The notes under the pieces: generated by a model | The model's input: the letters and a program-made list of their open reading frames with translations, nothing else | Databases searched by the model: none | What the model was told of the DNA's origin: nothing | Source: Hyalangium ruber | GTDB taxonomy: Bacteria > Myxococcota > Myxococcia > Myxococcales > Myxococcaceae | Assembly (NCBI RefSeq): GCF_034259325.1 | Contig: NZ_JAXIVS010000025.1 | Coordinates: 35,894-99,893, forward strand | Reading direction: 5' to 3' | Length of the DNA stretch: 64,000 bases | Part shown: positions 27,643 through 37,597 of the stretch, one piece after another | Layout of the letters: the number at the start of each line of letters is the position of its first letter | How positions within the stretch are numbered: the stretch's first letter is position 1 | Position numbers and translations under genes: made by a program

Positions 27643-27649
27643 GGCGACG

Positions 27650-28840
27650 TCAGCTCAGCGCGGCGATGAGCTCGCCGATCCGCGCCAGGCCCTTCTGAAT
27701 CACCTCGCGCGAGGTGACGAAGCTCATGCGCAGGTAGCCCTCGGCGCCGAACGGCGCGCCGGGCATGACGGCCACCCGGAAATCCTCCAGGAGGATGTCC
27801 GAGAGCCGCTGGGAGCTGCCCACCTTCTGGCCCTTGTAGGAGCGCTCCAGCAGGGCCTTCACGTTGGGGAACACGTAGAAGGCCCCGTCCGGGTAGCGGC
27901 AGCTCACGCCCTGCAGCGCGTTCAGCCCCGAGACGATCAGCTCCCGGCGCGCGCGGTACTCCGTCACCATGGTGGTGATGGTGTCGGTGGGGCCCTTGAG
28001 CGCCGCCACCGCCCCCTTCTGCACCATGGAGGTGGGGTTGGAGGTGGACTGGTCCTGGATCATGTTCATGCCGGCGATGAGCGGCTTGGGCCCGGCCGCG
28101 TACCCCAGGCGCCAGCCCGTCATGGAGTACGACTTGCTCATGCCATTGACGACCACCAGCCGGGGCACCAGGTCGGGCGCCACGTTGCCGATGTTGAGGA
28201 ACTCGCCCTCGTACATCAGCTTCTCGTAGATGTCGTCGCTGACGATGAGGCAGTCATGGCCACGCACCGCCGCGGCGATACCCTCGAGCACGGCGCGCGA
28301 GAGCACGGCGCCGCTGGGGTTGCTGGGGCTGTTGATGATGACGGCGCGGGTGCGCGGGGTGAGCGCGCGGCGGATGGCCTCGGGGTCCGGCGCGAAGCCG
28401 TCCTCCTCGCGCGTCTCGATGATGACGGGCTTGCCGCCGGCCAGCAGCACCATGTCCGGGTAGCTGACCCAGTACGGGGCGAGGATGATGACCTCGTCTC
28501 CCTCGTTCAGCAGCGCCTGGAAGAGGTTGTAGAGCGAGTGCTTGGCGCCCACGGACACCAGCACCTGATCGGGCGCGTAGGTGAGCTGGTTGTCGCGCTG
28601 GAGCTTGGCGCAGATGGCCTCGCGCAGCTCGGGAATGCCGGCGGTGGGGGTGTACTTGGTGAAGCCCGCGCGGAGGCAGTCGATGGCCGCCTCCTTGATG
28701 AACTCAGGGGTGTCGAAGTCCGGTTCCCCGGCCGCGAACCCCGCGATGTCCACTCCCTTGGCGGCGAGCGCCTTGGCGCGCGCGTTCAGCGCCAGCGTGG
28801 GAGAGGGCTTGATGGCCTTGAGCCGCTGAGCAAGTTGCAT
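27650..28840 (-). CDS. Class I/II pyridoxal-phosphate aminotransferase, aspartate type
   Basis: 396 residues from the ATG at 28840; a TTG at 28876 is in frame but less likely. Fold type I features: FAAGEPDFDTPEFI, YTPTAGIPELREA, the NSPSNPSGAV motif, SDDIYEKLMY, and the PLP lysine in MSKSYSMTGWRLGY. These match the AspB/aspartate aminotransferase subgroup Ib. It transfers the amino group between aspartate (or related acids) and 2-oxoglutarate. It is the last gene of a run with coaD, rsmD and the 347-residue gene, all on the minus strand. Confidence 0.94.
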   Translation of the reverse strand: MQLAQRLKAIKPSPTLALNARAKALAAKGVDIAGFAAGEPDFDTPEFIKEAAIDCLRAGFTKYTPTAGIPELREAICAKLQRDNQLTYAPDQVLVSVGAKHSLYNLFQALLNEGDEVIILAPYWVSYPDMVLLAGGKPVIIETREEDGFAPDPEAIRRALTPRTRAVIINSPSNPSGAVLSRAVLEGIAAAVRGHDCLIVSDDIYEKLMYEGEFLNIGNVAPDLVPRLVVVNGMSKSYSMTGWRLGYAAGPKPLIAGMNMIQDQSTSNPTSMVQKGAVAALKGPTDTITTMVTEYRARRELIVSGLNALQGVSCRYPDGAFYVFPNVKALLERSYKGQKVGSSQRLSDILLEDFRVAVMPGAPFGAEGYLRMSFVTSREVIQKGLARIGELIAALS

Positions 28841-28890
28841 GCCCTGTTTGCTACTCCGAGACGCCAGGGCGGACAAGGCTTACACGCACT

Positions 28891-29373
28891 TCAGGTGCGG
28901 CTGGCGAATTTGGCCTTCAGCCCGGCGTACACGTTGGGAGGCACCAGGCCGGCCACATCCCCACCCAGGGAGGCGACCTCCCGGACGAGCTGGGACGAGA
29001 TGTAGAAGTAGTCCTCGCCGGTCATCATGAAGACGGTCTCGATGCCGGGGGCCAGCTTGCGGTTCATGTTGGCGAGCTGGAACTCGTATTCGAAGTCCGA
29101 CACGGCGCGAAGGCCGCGCAGCAGCACGCCGACCTGGCGCTGCTTGGCGTACTCCACCAGCAGGCCCTGGAACGAGTCCACCTCCACCCGATCGTCCTGG
29201 CACGCGCCCCGGATGAGCTCGCGCCGCTCCTCCAGGGAGAAGAGGGGTGTCTTCTTGGGGTTCACCGCGATGGCTACGATGAGCCGATCGAACATCTGCA
29301 GGCCCCGCTGGATGATGCTGAGGTGCCCGTTGGTGAGCGGATCGAAGGAACCTGGATAGATGGCAACCGGCAT
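28891..29373 (-). CDS. coaD: Phosphopantetheine adenylyltransferase
   Basis: 160 residues from the ATG at 29373 ([17 protein letters not shown]), the family length; a start five codons upstream is possible. It has the nucleotidyltransferase TNGH motif and ISSQLVRE near the C-terminus, both CoaD signatures. It adenylylates 4'-phosphopantetheine to dephospho-CoA in coenzyme A synthesis. It sits 33 bases downstream of rsmD, the usual rsmD-coaD pairing. Confidence 0.98.
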   Translation of the reverse strand: MPVAIYPGSFDPLTNGHLSIIQRGLQMFDRLIVAIAVNPKKTPLFSLEERRELIRGACQDDRVEVDSFQGLLVEYAKQRQVGVLLRGLRAVSDFEYEFQLANMNRKLAPGIETVFMMTGEDYFYISSQLVREVASLGGDVAGLVPPNVYAGLKAKFASRT

Positions 29374-29406
29374 GGGTGGGAGTCTCAACCCACCCCAACG
29401 GGTCGG

Positions 29407-29964
29407 TCAAGGAATGCGATAGAAGCTCATGAGGGTGTCGCCGAACCGGCGCTGATCCTCGCGGCTCATCCCCTCGTGGGAGTCGGGCGCCGGCTCGCGC
29501 TTGTCGTGCTCGATGATGAGCATGCCCCCGGGGGCCAGCAGCCCGGCGCGCACCACCAACTCCAGCACCGACTCCACCACCCGGGCGGCGTACGGCGGAT
29601 CGGCGAACACCAGCTCGAAGCGCTCGCCCCGCTTGCCCAGGGCCTCCACGGCGCGGGCCACCGGCTGGGCGAGGATCTCCACCTGGGAGGTGAAGCCCAG
29701 GGTGTCCGTGTTCTGCCGGCACAGGGCCAGGGCCTCGCGATCCGAGTCCACCAGCACAGCCCGGCCCGCCCCGCGCGAGAGGGCCTCCAGCCCCAGGGCC
29801 CCGGTGCCCGCGTAGAGATCCAACACGGCCTGGCCCTCCAGGAACTGGCCGAGCACGTTGAAGAGCGTCTCCCGCACGCGGTCCGCCGTGGGGCGGATGT
29901 GCTTGGAGGTCGGCTTGGGGCCTTGGATGGCGCGGCCCTTGGCGCTGCCCGCGACGATTCGCAT
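29407..29964 (-). CDS. rsmD: 16S rRNA (guanine-966-N2)-methyltransferase
   Basis: 185 residues, full length. SAM-binding fold with LDLYAGTGALGLEALSRGA and the N6/N2-methyltransferase motif FADPPY. The N-terminal MRIVAGSAKGRAI is typical of RsmD. It methylates G966 of 16S rRNA in the small subunit. It follows the 347-residue gene by only four bases and precedes coaD, forming one transcription unit. Confidence 0.97.
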   Translation of the reverse strand: MRIVAGSAKGRAIQGPKPTSKHIRPTADRVRETLFNVLGQFLEGQAVLDLYAGTGALGLEALSRGAGRAVLVDSDREALALCRQNTDTLGFTSQVEILAQPVARAVEALGKRGERFELVFADPPYAARVVESVLELVVRAGLLAPGGMLIIEHDKREPAPDSHEGMSREDQRRFGDTLMSFYRIP

Positions 29965-29968
29965 CGGC

Positions 29969-31012
29969 TCAGTCGCCCCGGTTCTCGGCCAGCCAGTTCA
30001 TGGCGCGCCAGCCCGTCCTCGACGCGCCCAGGAGCCCCAGCACCACCGTGGCCTCCGCGAAGGAGAGCGCCTCCAGCCGCTCCTGCGCGGCGAGCTCCAG
30101 GGGTGGCAGTTGCTCCTCGAGCAGCCCCAGCAGCTCGGCGGGCGAGAGCCCCGCGGCCTCCGCCTTCTGCTCCACCACGGCGCGAGCCTCCGCCGGCCAG
30201 GCCGCCAGCGCCACGCGATCGAAGGGCCCGATGCAGTCCACCTTGCGCACCCCGGCCGCCACCAGCGTGGGCATCGCCCGCACCGTGCGCTCGTTCACGT
30301 CCGCCACCGTCACGCTCACGCCATGGTCCGTGGCCAGCTCCACCAGCAGGTGCAGCAGCCCCACGTCCAGGTCCTCCTCGCCCAGCGCCGGCGCCGACAC
30401 CCGAAGGAAGCGCACCGGCACCCCCGCCTGGCGCATCCCCTCCAGCAGCGGGCGGGCCGTGTCCACCGGCGTCTCCCACTCCTGCGCGCGCGCCGGCAGG
30501 GTCAACTCCAGGGGCAGCTCGCGCTCGCGCAGGGGCGCCGACAGCGTCTGGACCACCTCCACCGCCGCCGCCGGCTCCAGCCGCGACACATCCAGCGACA
30601 CCAGGGAGAAGCCGTCATCCACCAGCCGGAAAATGGCCTCCTGCTGCAGCCGCACGCCCTCGGGCTTGGGCTTGGCGACCCGCACGGGGCCGGCCTGAAG
30701 GAACAGGGGCCGCGCATGCTCGGCCTCCGTGGCCGCGGCCTTCACCGCCGCCAGGAAGCGCTCCGTGGCGCCTCGGTCCGCCAGGGGGTGGCTGCACGCC
30801 AGCCCCAGCACCGCGTCCTCCGAGCGCGCCGCCGCCAGCAAGCCCGGCACGGCGGCCTTGGCCCGCACCGGCACGCAGGGCAGCGCCACCGGCGAGCCCT
30901 CGAGCGCCCGCAGCAGGTCCTCCGGGTTGAGCAGCGGCACCCGAGACTTCTGCCCCAGCCGCGCCACGGCGTTCGCCGGCCGCAACGACAGTACCTTGTC
31001 CAGCACACTCAT
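29969..31012 (-). CDS. Uncharacterised protein, possible TIM-barrel fold
   Basis: 347 residues, no signal peptide or membrane segment, Ala/Leu/Glu-rich. Alternating beta/alpha segments such as AVLGLACSHPLADR, FLQAGPVRV, DDGFSLVSLDVSRL, GVSVTVADVNERTVRA, and GVRKVDCIGPFDRVAL suggest an eight-fold barrel. The spacing faintly recalls the tagatose-bisphosphate aldolase GatZ/KbaZ group, but I see no certain catalytic residues. It is four bases from rsmD and must be co-transcribed with rsmD and coaD. A conserved but unassigned protein in an RNA-modification/CoA operon. Confidence 0.8.
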   Translation of the reverse strand: MSVLDKVLSLRPANAVARLGQKSRVPLLNPEDLLRALEGSPVALPCVPVRAKAAVPGLLAAARSEDAVLGLACSHPLADRGATERFLAAVKAAATEAEHARPLFLQAGPVRVAKPKPEGVRLQQEAIFRLVDDGFSLVSLDVSRLEPAAAVEVVQTLSAPLRERELPLELTLPARAQEWETPVDTARPLLEGMRQAGVPVRFLRVSAPALGEEDLDVGLLHLLVELATDHGVSVTVADVNERTVRAMPTLVAAGVRKVDCIGPFDRVALAAWPAEARAVVEQKAEAAGLSPAELLGLLEEQLPPLELAAQERLEALSFAEATVVLGLLGASRTGWRAMNWLAENRGD

Positions 31013-31097
31013 GAGCCGCCGAGAATGTTCCGACTGCCCGAACTCCGCAAGACAACTGCGCAGCCGCGCGTCCGTTGCCGGCCCCTCGCCCAGCCCC

Positions 31098-32102
31098 TCA
31101 GTGTACCTCGCCGAGGTGGGCGTACGTCTCGCTCTCGATCTGGATGGTGGTGTGATCGATCCCGAACCGATCGAACAGCTCGTGCTTCACCGCCGAGAGG
31201 ATCTCGTCGTTGTTGCAGGCCATGGCGTTGGCGACCACCAGGTGCGCCGACAGCGCGTACATGCCGCTGGAGATGGTCCACACGTGCAGGTCATGCACCG
31301 CGCTCACGCCCTGCACCCGCAGCATCAGCTCCTTCACGGCCTCCAGGTCCACGTGGGCGGGCACGGCCTCCAGCAACACGTCCACCGCGTCACGGACCAG
31401 CCGGATGGCGCCCACGACGATCACCACGGAGATGAGCACGGAGATGAGCGGATCCACCCCGTACCAGCCCGTCATCGCCATGATGCCGGCGCCCACCAGC
31501 ACGCCCACGGAGGACAGGGCATCGCCCAGCACATGGAGGAACGCGCCGCGCACGTTCATCGAGTGCGTGCGGTGCAGAAAGCCCAGCGCGGCGAGGTTGG
31601 CCACCAGGCCCACCGTGGCGACGATGGCCATGGGCCCCAGCTGCACGGGCGCCGGCTCCCGGAAGCGCTGCCAGGCCTCGAAGAGGATGATGCCGGTGAT
31701 CCCCAGCAGCAGCACGCCGTTGACCAGCGCGCTGAGGATCTCCATGCGGTAGTAGCCGTAGGTCTTCTTGAGGTTGGCCGGCTTGCCCGAGAACCACAGC
31801 GCCAGCAGGCTGAGCGCCAGCGCGGACACGTCCGTGAGCATGTGGCCCGCGTCGGACATCAACGCCAGCGAGTTGGTGAGATAGCCGCCCACCGCCTCGG
31901 CCAGGGCGATGGTGCCCGTGAGAATCAGCGCGAACAGCAGCCGGTTGCGGTCCTTGCGGCGCTCCTCGGCCAGGTTGGCCGGACGCCGGGGAGGCTTACC
32001 GTGCCCATGCCCGTGCCCATGGTCATGATCGTGGCCATGGTGGTCGTGATCATGCCCGTGTCCGTGTCCTGAGCCGCCGTGTTTATGCGCTGATGTAGTC
32101 AA
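31098..32102 (-). CDS. Cation diffusion facilitator, zinc type, His-rich N-terminus
   Basis: 334 residues. The first about 35 carry an extended His/Asp/Gly run that probably binds metal in the cytoplasm. Six membrane segments follow with the zinc-site pairs ALMSDAGHMLTDV and HVLGDALSSV (two aspartates and two histidines), typical of the ZitB/CzcD group, and a C-terminal metal-sensing domain (VHDLHVWTISSGMYALSAH). It exports zinc or a similar divalent metal by proton antiport. The start is TTG at 32102; no other start leaves the His-rich region intact. It is divergent from the PocR activator. Confidence 0.95.
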   Translation of the reverse strand: MTTSAHKHGGSGHGHGHDHDHHGHDHDHGHGHGHGKPPRRPANLAEERRKDRNRLLFALILTGTIALAEAVGGYLTNSLALMSDAGHMLTDVSALALSLLALWFSGKPANLKKTYGYYRMEILSALVNGVLLLGITGIILFEAWQRFREPAPVQLGPMAIVATVGLVANLAALGFLHRTHSMNVRGAFLHVLGDALSSVGVLVGAGIMAMTGWYGVDPLISVLISVVIVVGAIRLVRDAVDVLLEAVPAHVDLEAVKELMLRVQGVSAVHDLHVWTISSGMYALSAHLVVANAMACNNDEILSAVKHELFDRFGIDHTTIQIESETYAHLGEVH

Positions 32103-32215
32103 GGGAGAGAACCCTGCGGACAGCGCGCCGGTCTCAGGATATGAGAAGCGGCTGAAATTCGGACACCCCGGGTTTCAAGCTGTCCTGGCGTGGGACATGG
32201 GCACGAGGAGAGGGG

Positions 32216-33793
<1,578 letters not shown>

Positions 33794-33797
33794 GCCC

Positions 33798-34724
33798 ATG
33801 AACCACTACTTCCGCCAGGACTACCTGCGCGTCCCCGATGGCTCCTCGCTGTACTTCCAGGTGCTGGGCGAGGGCGAGCCGGGCATGGTGCTGTGTGACG
33901 GACTGGGCTGCGACGGGTTCGCGTGGAAGTACCTCACGCCCTACCTCTCGCGGCAGCACCGGGTGCTGCGCTGGCACTACCGGGGCCATGGGCGCTCGGG
34001 GCGGCCCGAGGACAGCCGCCGCTTCGGCATGCTCTACACCTGCGAGGACCTGGACCGGCTCATGGACGCGGCCGAGGTGAAGCAGGGCATCATCTTCGGG
34101 CACTCCATGGGGGTGCAGGTGGCCCTCGAGTTCCACCGCCGCTACGCCCACCGCGTCCGGGGGCTGGTGCTCATCTGCGGCAGCTACGGCAACCCGCTGG
34201 ACACCTTCCACGACTCCACCTACCTCAAGCGCGTCTTCCCGGTGCTGCGCCACCTGGTGGAGCGCTACCCGGCGCGGGCGGCCCGCCTCATCCACTCGCT
34301 CTTGAGCACGGATCTGGCCATGCAGGTGGCGCTCTCGGTGGAGCTCAACCGCGACCTCATCTCCAAGGCGGACCTGGCGCCCTACTTCGAGCACCTGGCG
34401 CGCATGGACCCCGTGGTGTTCGTCCGCACGCTGGACTCGCTGGCCACCCACACGGCGTGGGACCACCTGCCCCACGTGGACGTGCCCACCCTCATCATCG
34501 CGGGCGAGCGGGACAAGTTCACCCCCTCCTGGCTGTCGCGGAAGATGGCCGAGCACATCCCGGGCGCCGAGCTGATGCTGGTGCCCCTGGCCACCCACAC
34601 GGCCACCCTGGAGTACCGGGAGCTCATCGAGCTGCGGATCGAGCGCTTTCTCAGGGATCGGTTGGGCGTCCAAGTGCCTTTGCCCCCCCGCCTGCCCCCC
34701 GGGGAGGGTGCCACTCCGTCGTAA
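33798..34724 (+). CDS. Alpha/beta hydrolase
   Basis: 308 residues. Nucleophile elbow GHSMGVQ with Ser103, oxyanion region LCDGLGCDGF, candidate acid in IAGERDKFTP, and His in ATHTATLEY. These fit the 3-oxoadipate enol-lactonase/haloperoxidase-like branch of the fold. No signal peptide; the protein is cytoplasmic. Four bases downstream of the PocR-sigma54 activator, it may make or remove the ligand that the sensor reads, or simply be an operon partner. Substrate unknown. Confidence 0.92.
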   Translation: MNHYFRQDYLRVPDGSSLYFQVLGEGEPGMVLCDGLGCDGFAWKYLTPYLSRQHRVLRWHYRGHGRSGRPEDSRRFGMLYTCEDLDRLMDAAEVKQGIIFGHSMGVQVALEFHRRYAHRVRGLVLICGSYGNPLDTFHDSTYLKRVFPVLRHLVERYPARAARLIHSLLSTDLAMQVALSVELNRDLISKADLAPYFEHLARMDPVVFVRTLDSLATHTAWDHLPHVDVPTLIIAGERDKFTPSWLSRKMAEHIPGAELMLVPLATHTATLEYRELIELRIERFLRDRLGVQVPLPPRLPPGEGATPS

Positions 34725-34753
34725 TTGCGGACGGAGGGCTCGCGGCATATAAG
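34725..34753 (+). promoter_or_regulatory. Sigma70-type promoter of typA
   Basis: TTGCGG at 34725-34730, a 17-base spacer, and TATAAG at 34748-34753, directly after the hydrolase stop. The predicted start of transcription is near 34760, giving an about 78-base leader before typA at 34838. It is one of the few consensus-like housekeeping promoters visible in the window. Confidence 0.7.
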
Positions 34754-34837
34754 GCCCGGCCTCATGCGTTCCAGTGGGATTCCAGGGTTCTCCTGTCCAC
34801 GGAAAGCCCTCCCCTTCAGCCTTGAGTCTTAGTCCGT

Positions 34838-36679
34838 ATGATCGCTCGCGAAAACATCCGTAACGTCGCCATCGTCGCCCACGTCGACCATGGCAAGACC
34901 ACCCTCGTCGACCACATGCTCCGTCAGGCGGGCATCTTCCGGAGCAACGAAGCCGTCGTTGAGCGGGTGATGGACTCCAATGACCTGGAGCGCGAGAAGG
35001 GCATCACCATTCTCGCGAAGAACACGGCGGTCACCTACAAGGGCAAGCAGATCAACATCATCGACACGCCGGGCCACGCGGACTTCGGCGGCGAGGTGGA
35101 GCGCGGCCTGCGCCTGGTGGACGGCGTGATTCTGCTGGTGGACGCGGCGGAAGGCCCCCTGCCCCAGACGCGCTTCGTGCTCAGCAAGGCGCTGGGCATG
35201 GGCCTGAAGACGGTGCTGGTCATCAACAAGATCGACCGTCAGGACGCGCGGGCCAAGGAAGTGCTGGACCACGTCTACTCGCTCTATATCGATCTGGGCG
35301 CGGACGATAAGCAGCTGGAAATGCCGGTGCTCTACACCATCGCGCGCCAGGGCCAGGCCTCGACGCAGCTGGAGGTGCCGGGCAAGACGCTGGAGCCGCT
35401 GTTCTCGGCCATCCTGGACCACATCCCGCCCCCGCCGGCGAGCGACCACGACACGCCGCAGCTGCTGGTGGCCAACCTGGATTACGACGACTACGTGGGC
35501 CGCCTCGCGGTGGGCCGCGTGCAGGCGGGCCGCTTCACCCCGAACATGCCGGTGTCGGTGGTGCGTGAGGGTGGCAAGGTGCAGCAGGGGAAGATCGTCA
35601 AGCTGTACGGCTTCTCGGGCCTGAAGCGGGCCGAGATCCAGGACGCGGGTCCCGGAGAGATCGTCTCCATCGCGGGCATCGAGGACATCTCCATCGGCGA
35701 CACGCTCTCGCACCCGGAGAAGCCGATCGCGCTGCCGCGCATCACCGTGGAAGAGCCCACGATGATGATGATCTTCCGGGTGAACGACGGGCCGCTGGCG
35801 GGCAAGGAGGGCAAGTACGTCACCTCCCGCAACCTGCGTGAGCGCCTGTACCGCGAGGCCTACCGTAACGTGGCCATCCGCGTGGAGGACACGGCGACGC
35901 CGGACGCGTTCCGGGTGGTGGGGCGCGGCGAGCTCCAGCTGGCGGTCATCATCGAGACGATGCGCCGCGAGGGCTACGAGCTGACGGCGTCGAACCCGGA
36001 GCCGGTGACGAAGACGATCGACGGCGTGCTGCACGAGCCGATGGAGCTGCTGGTGTGCGACGTGCCCGAGAACAGCGTGGGCGCGGTGACGGAGCGGCTG
36101 GGGCCTCGCAAGGGCCGCATGGTGGACATGACGCAGCTGGGCTCGGGGCGTACGCGGCTCCAGTTCCGGATTCCGGCGCGTGGGTTGATCGGGTTCCGCT
36201 CGGAGTTCCTCACGATTACGCGCGGTGAGGGCATCATGAGCAGCCAGTTCGACGGCTACGAGCCGTGGTTCGGGTCGATCCCGAAGCGGAGCAACGGGGC
36301 GATGGTGTCGGACCGCCTGGGCGAGACGGTGCCGTACGCGCTGTTCAGCATCCAGGAGCGCGGCTACCTGTTCATTGGTGCGGGCGTGACGGTGTACGAG
36401 GGGATGATCATCGGCGAGCACGCGCACCCCTCGGAGCTGAACGTGAACTGCTGCCGCGAGAAGAAGCTGACGAACATCCGCGCGGCGGGCCGAGACGAGA
36501 ACGTCATTCTCACGCCGCCGCGAGAGATGGGGCTGGAGAAGGCGCTGGAGTGGATCGCCGACGACGAGCTGGTGGAGGTGACGCCGAAGTCCATCCGCAT
36601 GCGCAAGAAGGCGCTGGCGGTGGGCGAGCGTTACCGCGCCGAGCGCGACCGCAAGCGCGAGGAGCGCAGCGAGGCGTAA
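34838..36679 (+). CDS. typA: Ribosome-associated GTPase TypA/BipA
   Basis: 613 residues, full length. GTPase motifs: AHVDHGKTT (P-loop), ITI switch 1 region, [14 protein letters not shown] (G3), NKIDR (G4). EF-G-like domains follow, with the TypA-specific C-terminus ([20 protein letters not shown]). It binds the 70S ribosome and helps large-subunit assembly and stress adaptation. It is monocistronic: a clear promoter in front and a strong terminator behind. Confidence 0.98.
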   Translation: MIARENIRNVAIVAHVDHGKTTLVDHMLRQAGIFRSNEAVVERVMDSNDLEREKGITILAKNTAVTYKGKQINIIDTPGHADFGGEVERGLRLVDGVILLVDAAEGPLPQTRFVLSKALGMGLKTVLVINKIDRQDARAKEVLDHVYSLYIDLGADDKQLEMPVLYTIARQGQASTQLEVPGKTLEPLFSAILDHIPPPPASDHDTPQLLVANLDYDDYVGRLAVGRVQAGRFTPNMPVSVVREGGKVQQGKIVKLYGFSGLKRAEIQDAGPGEIVSIAGIEDISIGDTLSHPEKPIALPRITVEEPTMMMIFRVNDGPLAGKEGKYVTSRNLRERLYREAYRNVAIRVEDTATPDAFRVVGRGELQLAVIIETMRREGYELTASNPEPVTKTIDGVLHEPMELLVCDVPENSVGAVTERLGPRKGRMVDMTQLGSGRTRLQFRIPARGLIGFRSEFLTITRGEGIMSSQFDGYEPWFGSIPKRSNGAMVSDRLGETVPYALFSIQERGYLFIGAGVTVYEGMIIGEHAHPSELNVNCCREKKLTNIRAAGRDENVILTPPREMGLEKALEWIADDELVEVTPKSIRMRKKALAVGERYRAERDRKREERSEA

Positions 36680-36708
36680 GCCACCGACTCACACGTTGAA
36701 GAGACCGC

Positions 36709-36742
36709 GGGCGCTCCATGACTTCATGGAGCGCCCGTTCTC
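36709..36742 (+). terminator. Terminator hairpin of typA
   Basis: GGGCGCTCCATG, loop ACTT, CATGGAGCGCCC: a perfect 12-bp stem, followed by GTTCTC. It begins 29 bases after the typA stop and precedes the convergent Imm11-family gene end (36754). The T-content after the stem is modest, but the stem is very strong. Confidence 0.8.
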
Positions 36743-36753
36743 GTGGAGGAGGG

Positions 36754-37329
36754 CTAAACCTCCTCGAACCGCGTGCCGGTGGCGCCCATGCGCTCCAAGG
36801 CGTCTTTGATCTCCTCGGAGACGAGCAGCGGGCCCGACCATCCCTCGAGGCGAAATACCCGAGCGCTTCCCACCTTCGCCTTGTCGATACGCAGGTCCCG
36901 CACGGAGGAGTACTGACCGACCTTGTGGGGCACTCCGTCCTCGTGCGTCCAGAGTTCGATTCGGGACGCCGTTTCATCGATACAGCGGATGAGGTGTGTG
37001 GCAACGAGGATGAGGTACTGATCTGGCTGGCCCTTGACGTCGACGGGTATCAGCTGCACGTCGTCAGGTGCCAGTTGCGTGAACATGGACGCGACCCTGA
37101 CATGGACTACTGGGATGCTGATGCCCGCTTCCGTGAAATCCAGAGGCTTGCCTGCGATCTCGACCGGGATTCTCAAGCGGTCCTCGATGTGGACAGGGGT
37201 CCCGCGCAGGAACTGCCGGTCGTCCACCTTTCGGCCCTGACGGCCCACCGGCGTATCAAGGTCCCACCGGTGCGGGAAATTCACATTGTCGGCTAGCGCG
37301 AAGAACCGCTTGGACATGGACTCCGCCAT
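36754..37329 (-). CDS. Imm11-family (DUF1629-like) immunity protein
   Basis: 191 residues. The layout KRFFALADNVNFPHRWDLDTP, then DFTEAGISIPVVHVRVAS, then LAPDDVQLIPVDV and QPDQYLILVATHLIRCIDE is the multi-copy myxobacterial Imm11 group, which neutralises partner toxins of polymorphic-toxin and lipoprotein-toxin systems. It is cytoplasmic. Its ATG (37329) abuts the stop codon of a degenerate lipoprotein-toxin remnant at 37330-37488, so it was translationally coupled to that gene. The toxin itself is no longer functional here, which makes this an orphan immunity gene. A second in-frame ATG (37317) is possible. Confidence 0.8.
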   Translation of the reverse strand: MAESMSKRFFALADNVNFPHRWDLDTPVGRQGRKVDDRQFLRGTPVHIEDRLRIPVEIAGKPLDFTEAGISIPVVHVRVASMFTQLAPDDVQLIPVDVKGQPDQYLILVATHLIRCIDETASRIELWTHEDGVPHKVGQYSSVRDLRIDKAKVGSARVFRLEGWSGPLLVSEEIKDALERMGATGTRFEEV

Positions 37330-37488
37330 CTAGCGCGGCTGCTTGCGGGTGACGAGTTGGTTCAGCTCCGCACCTCGCGCGCCCTTGTCCTGGCCGGTGT
37401 ACGTGCGGACAACCTACGGGGTGCCGCTGCATCCGACCATCACCGCAAAAAGCAAGGGGTTGGTCCGCCACAGAATCCGCCAGAGCAT
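37330..37488 (-). pseudogene. Remnant of a SitA-like lipoprotein toxin gene
   Basis: From an ATG at 37488 (AGAGG upstream) the frame encodes a lipoprotein leader, MLWRILWRTNPLLFAVMVGC, with a lipobox and then SGTP. An in-frame TAG follows at 37414-37416. The same frame continues VVRTYTGQDKGARGAELNQL and VTRKQPR to a TAG at 37330 that touches the immunity ATG. Myxobacterial lipoprotein toxins of the SitA group typically have a lipobox, then an R/VVR-type segment, then hundreds of residues of toxin. Here only the leader, that short segment and a C-terminal tail remain, with a nonsense codon. An internal deletion that kept the immunity junction is the likely history. The SitA assignment is inference from layout, without alignment. 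Confidence 0.6.
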
Positions 37489-37597
37489 CCGCAGGTACCT
37501 CTTCTCGTGAGGAGAGGCTCAGGTTAGGGGGCTGCCACACGAGAGAGGAGGAGTTGCCGGGTTGCACCCGTCCTTCACACCCTCCCACCTTGTGCGG

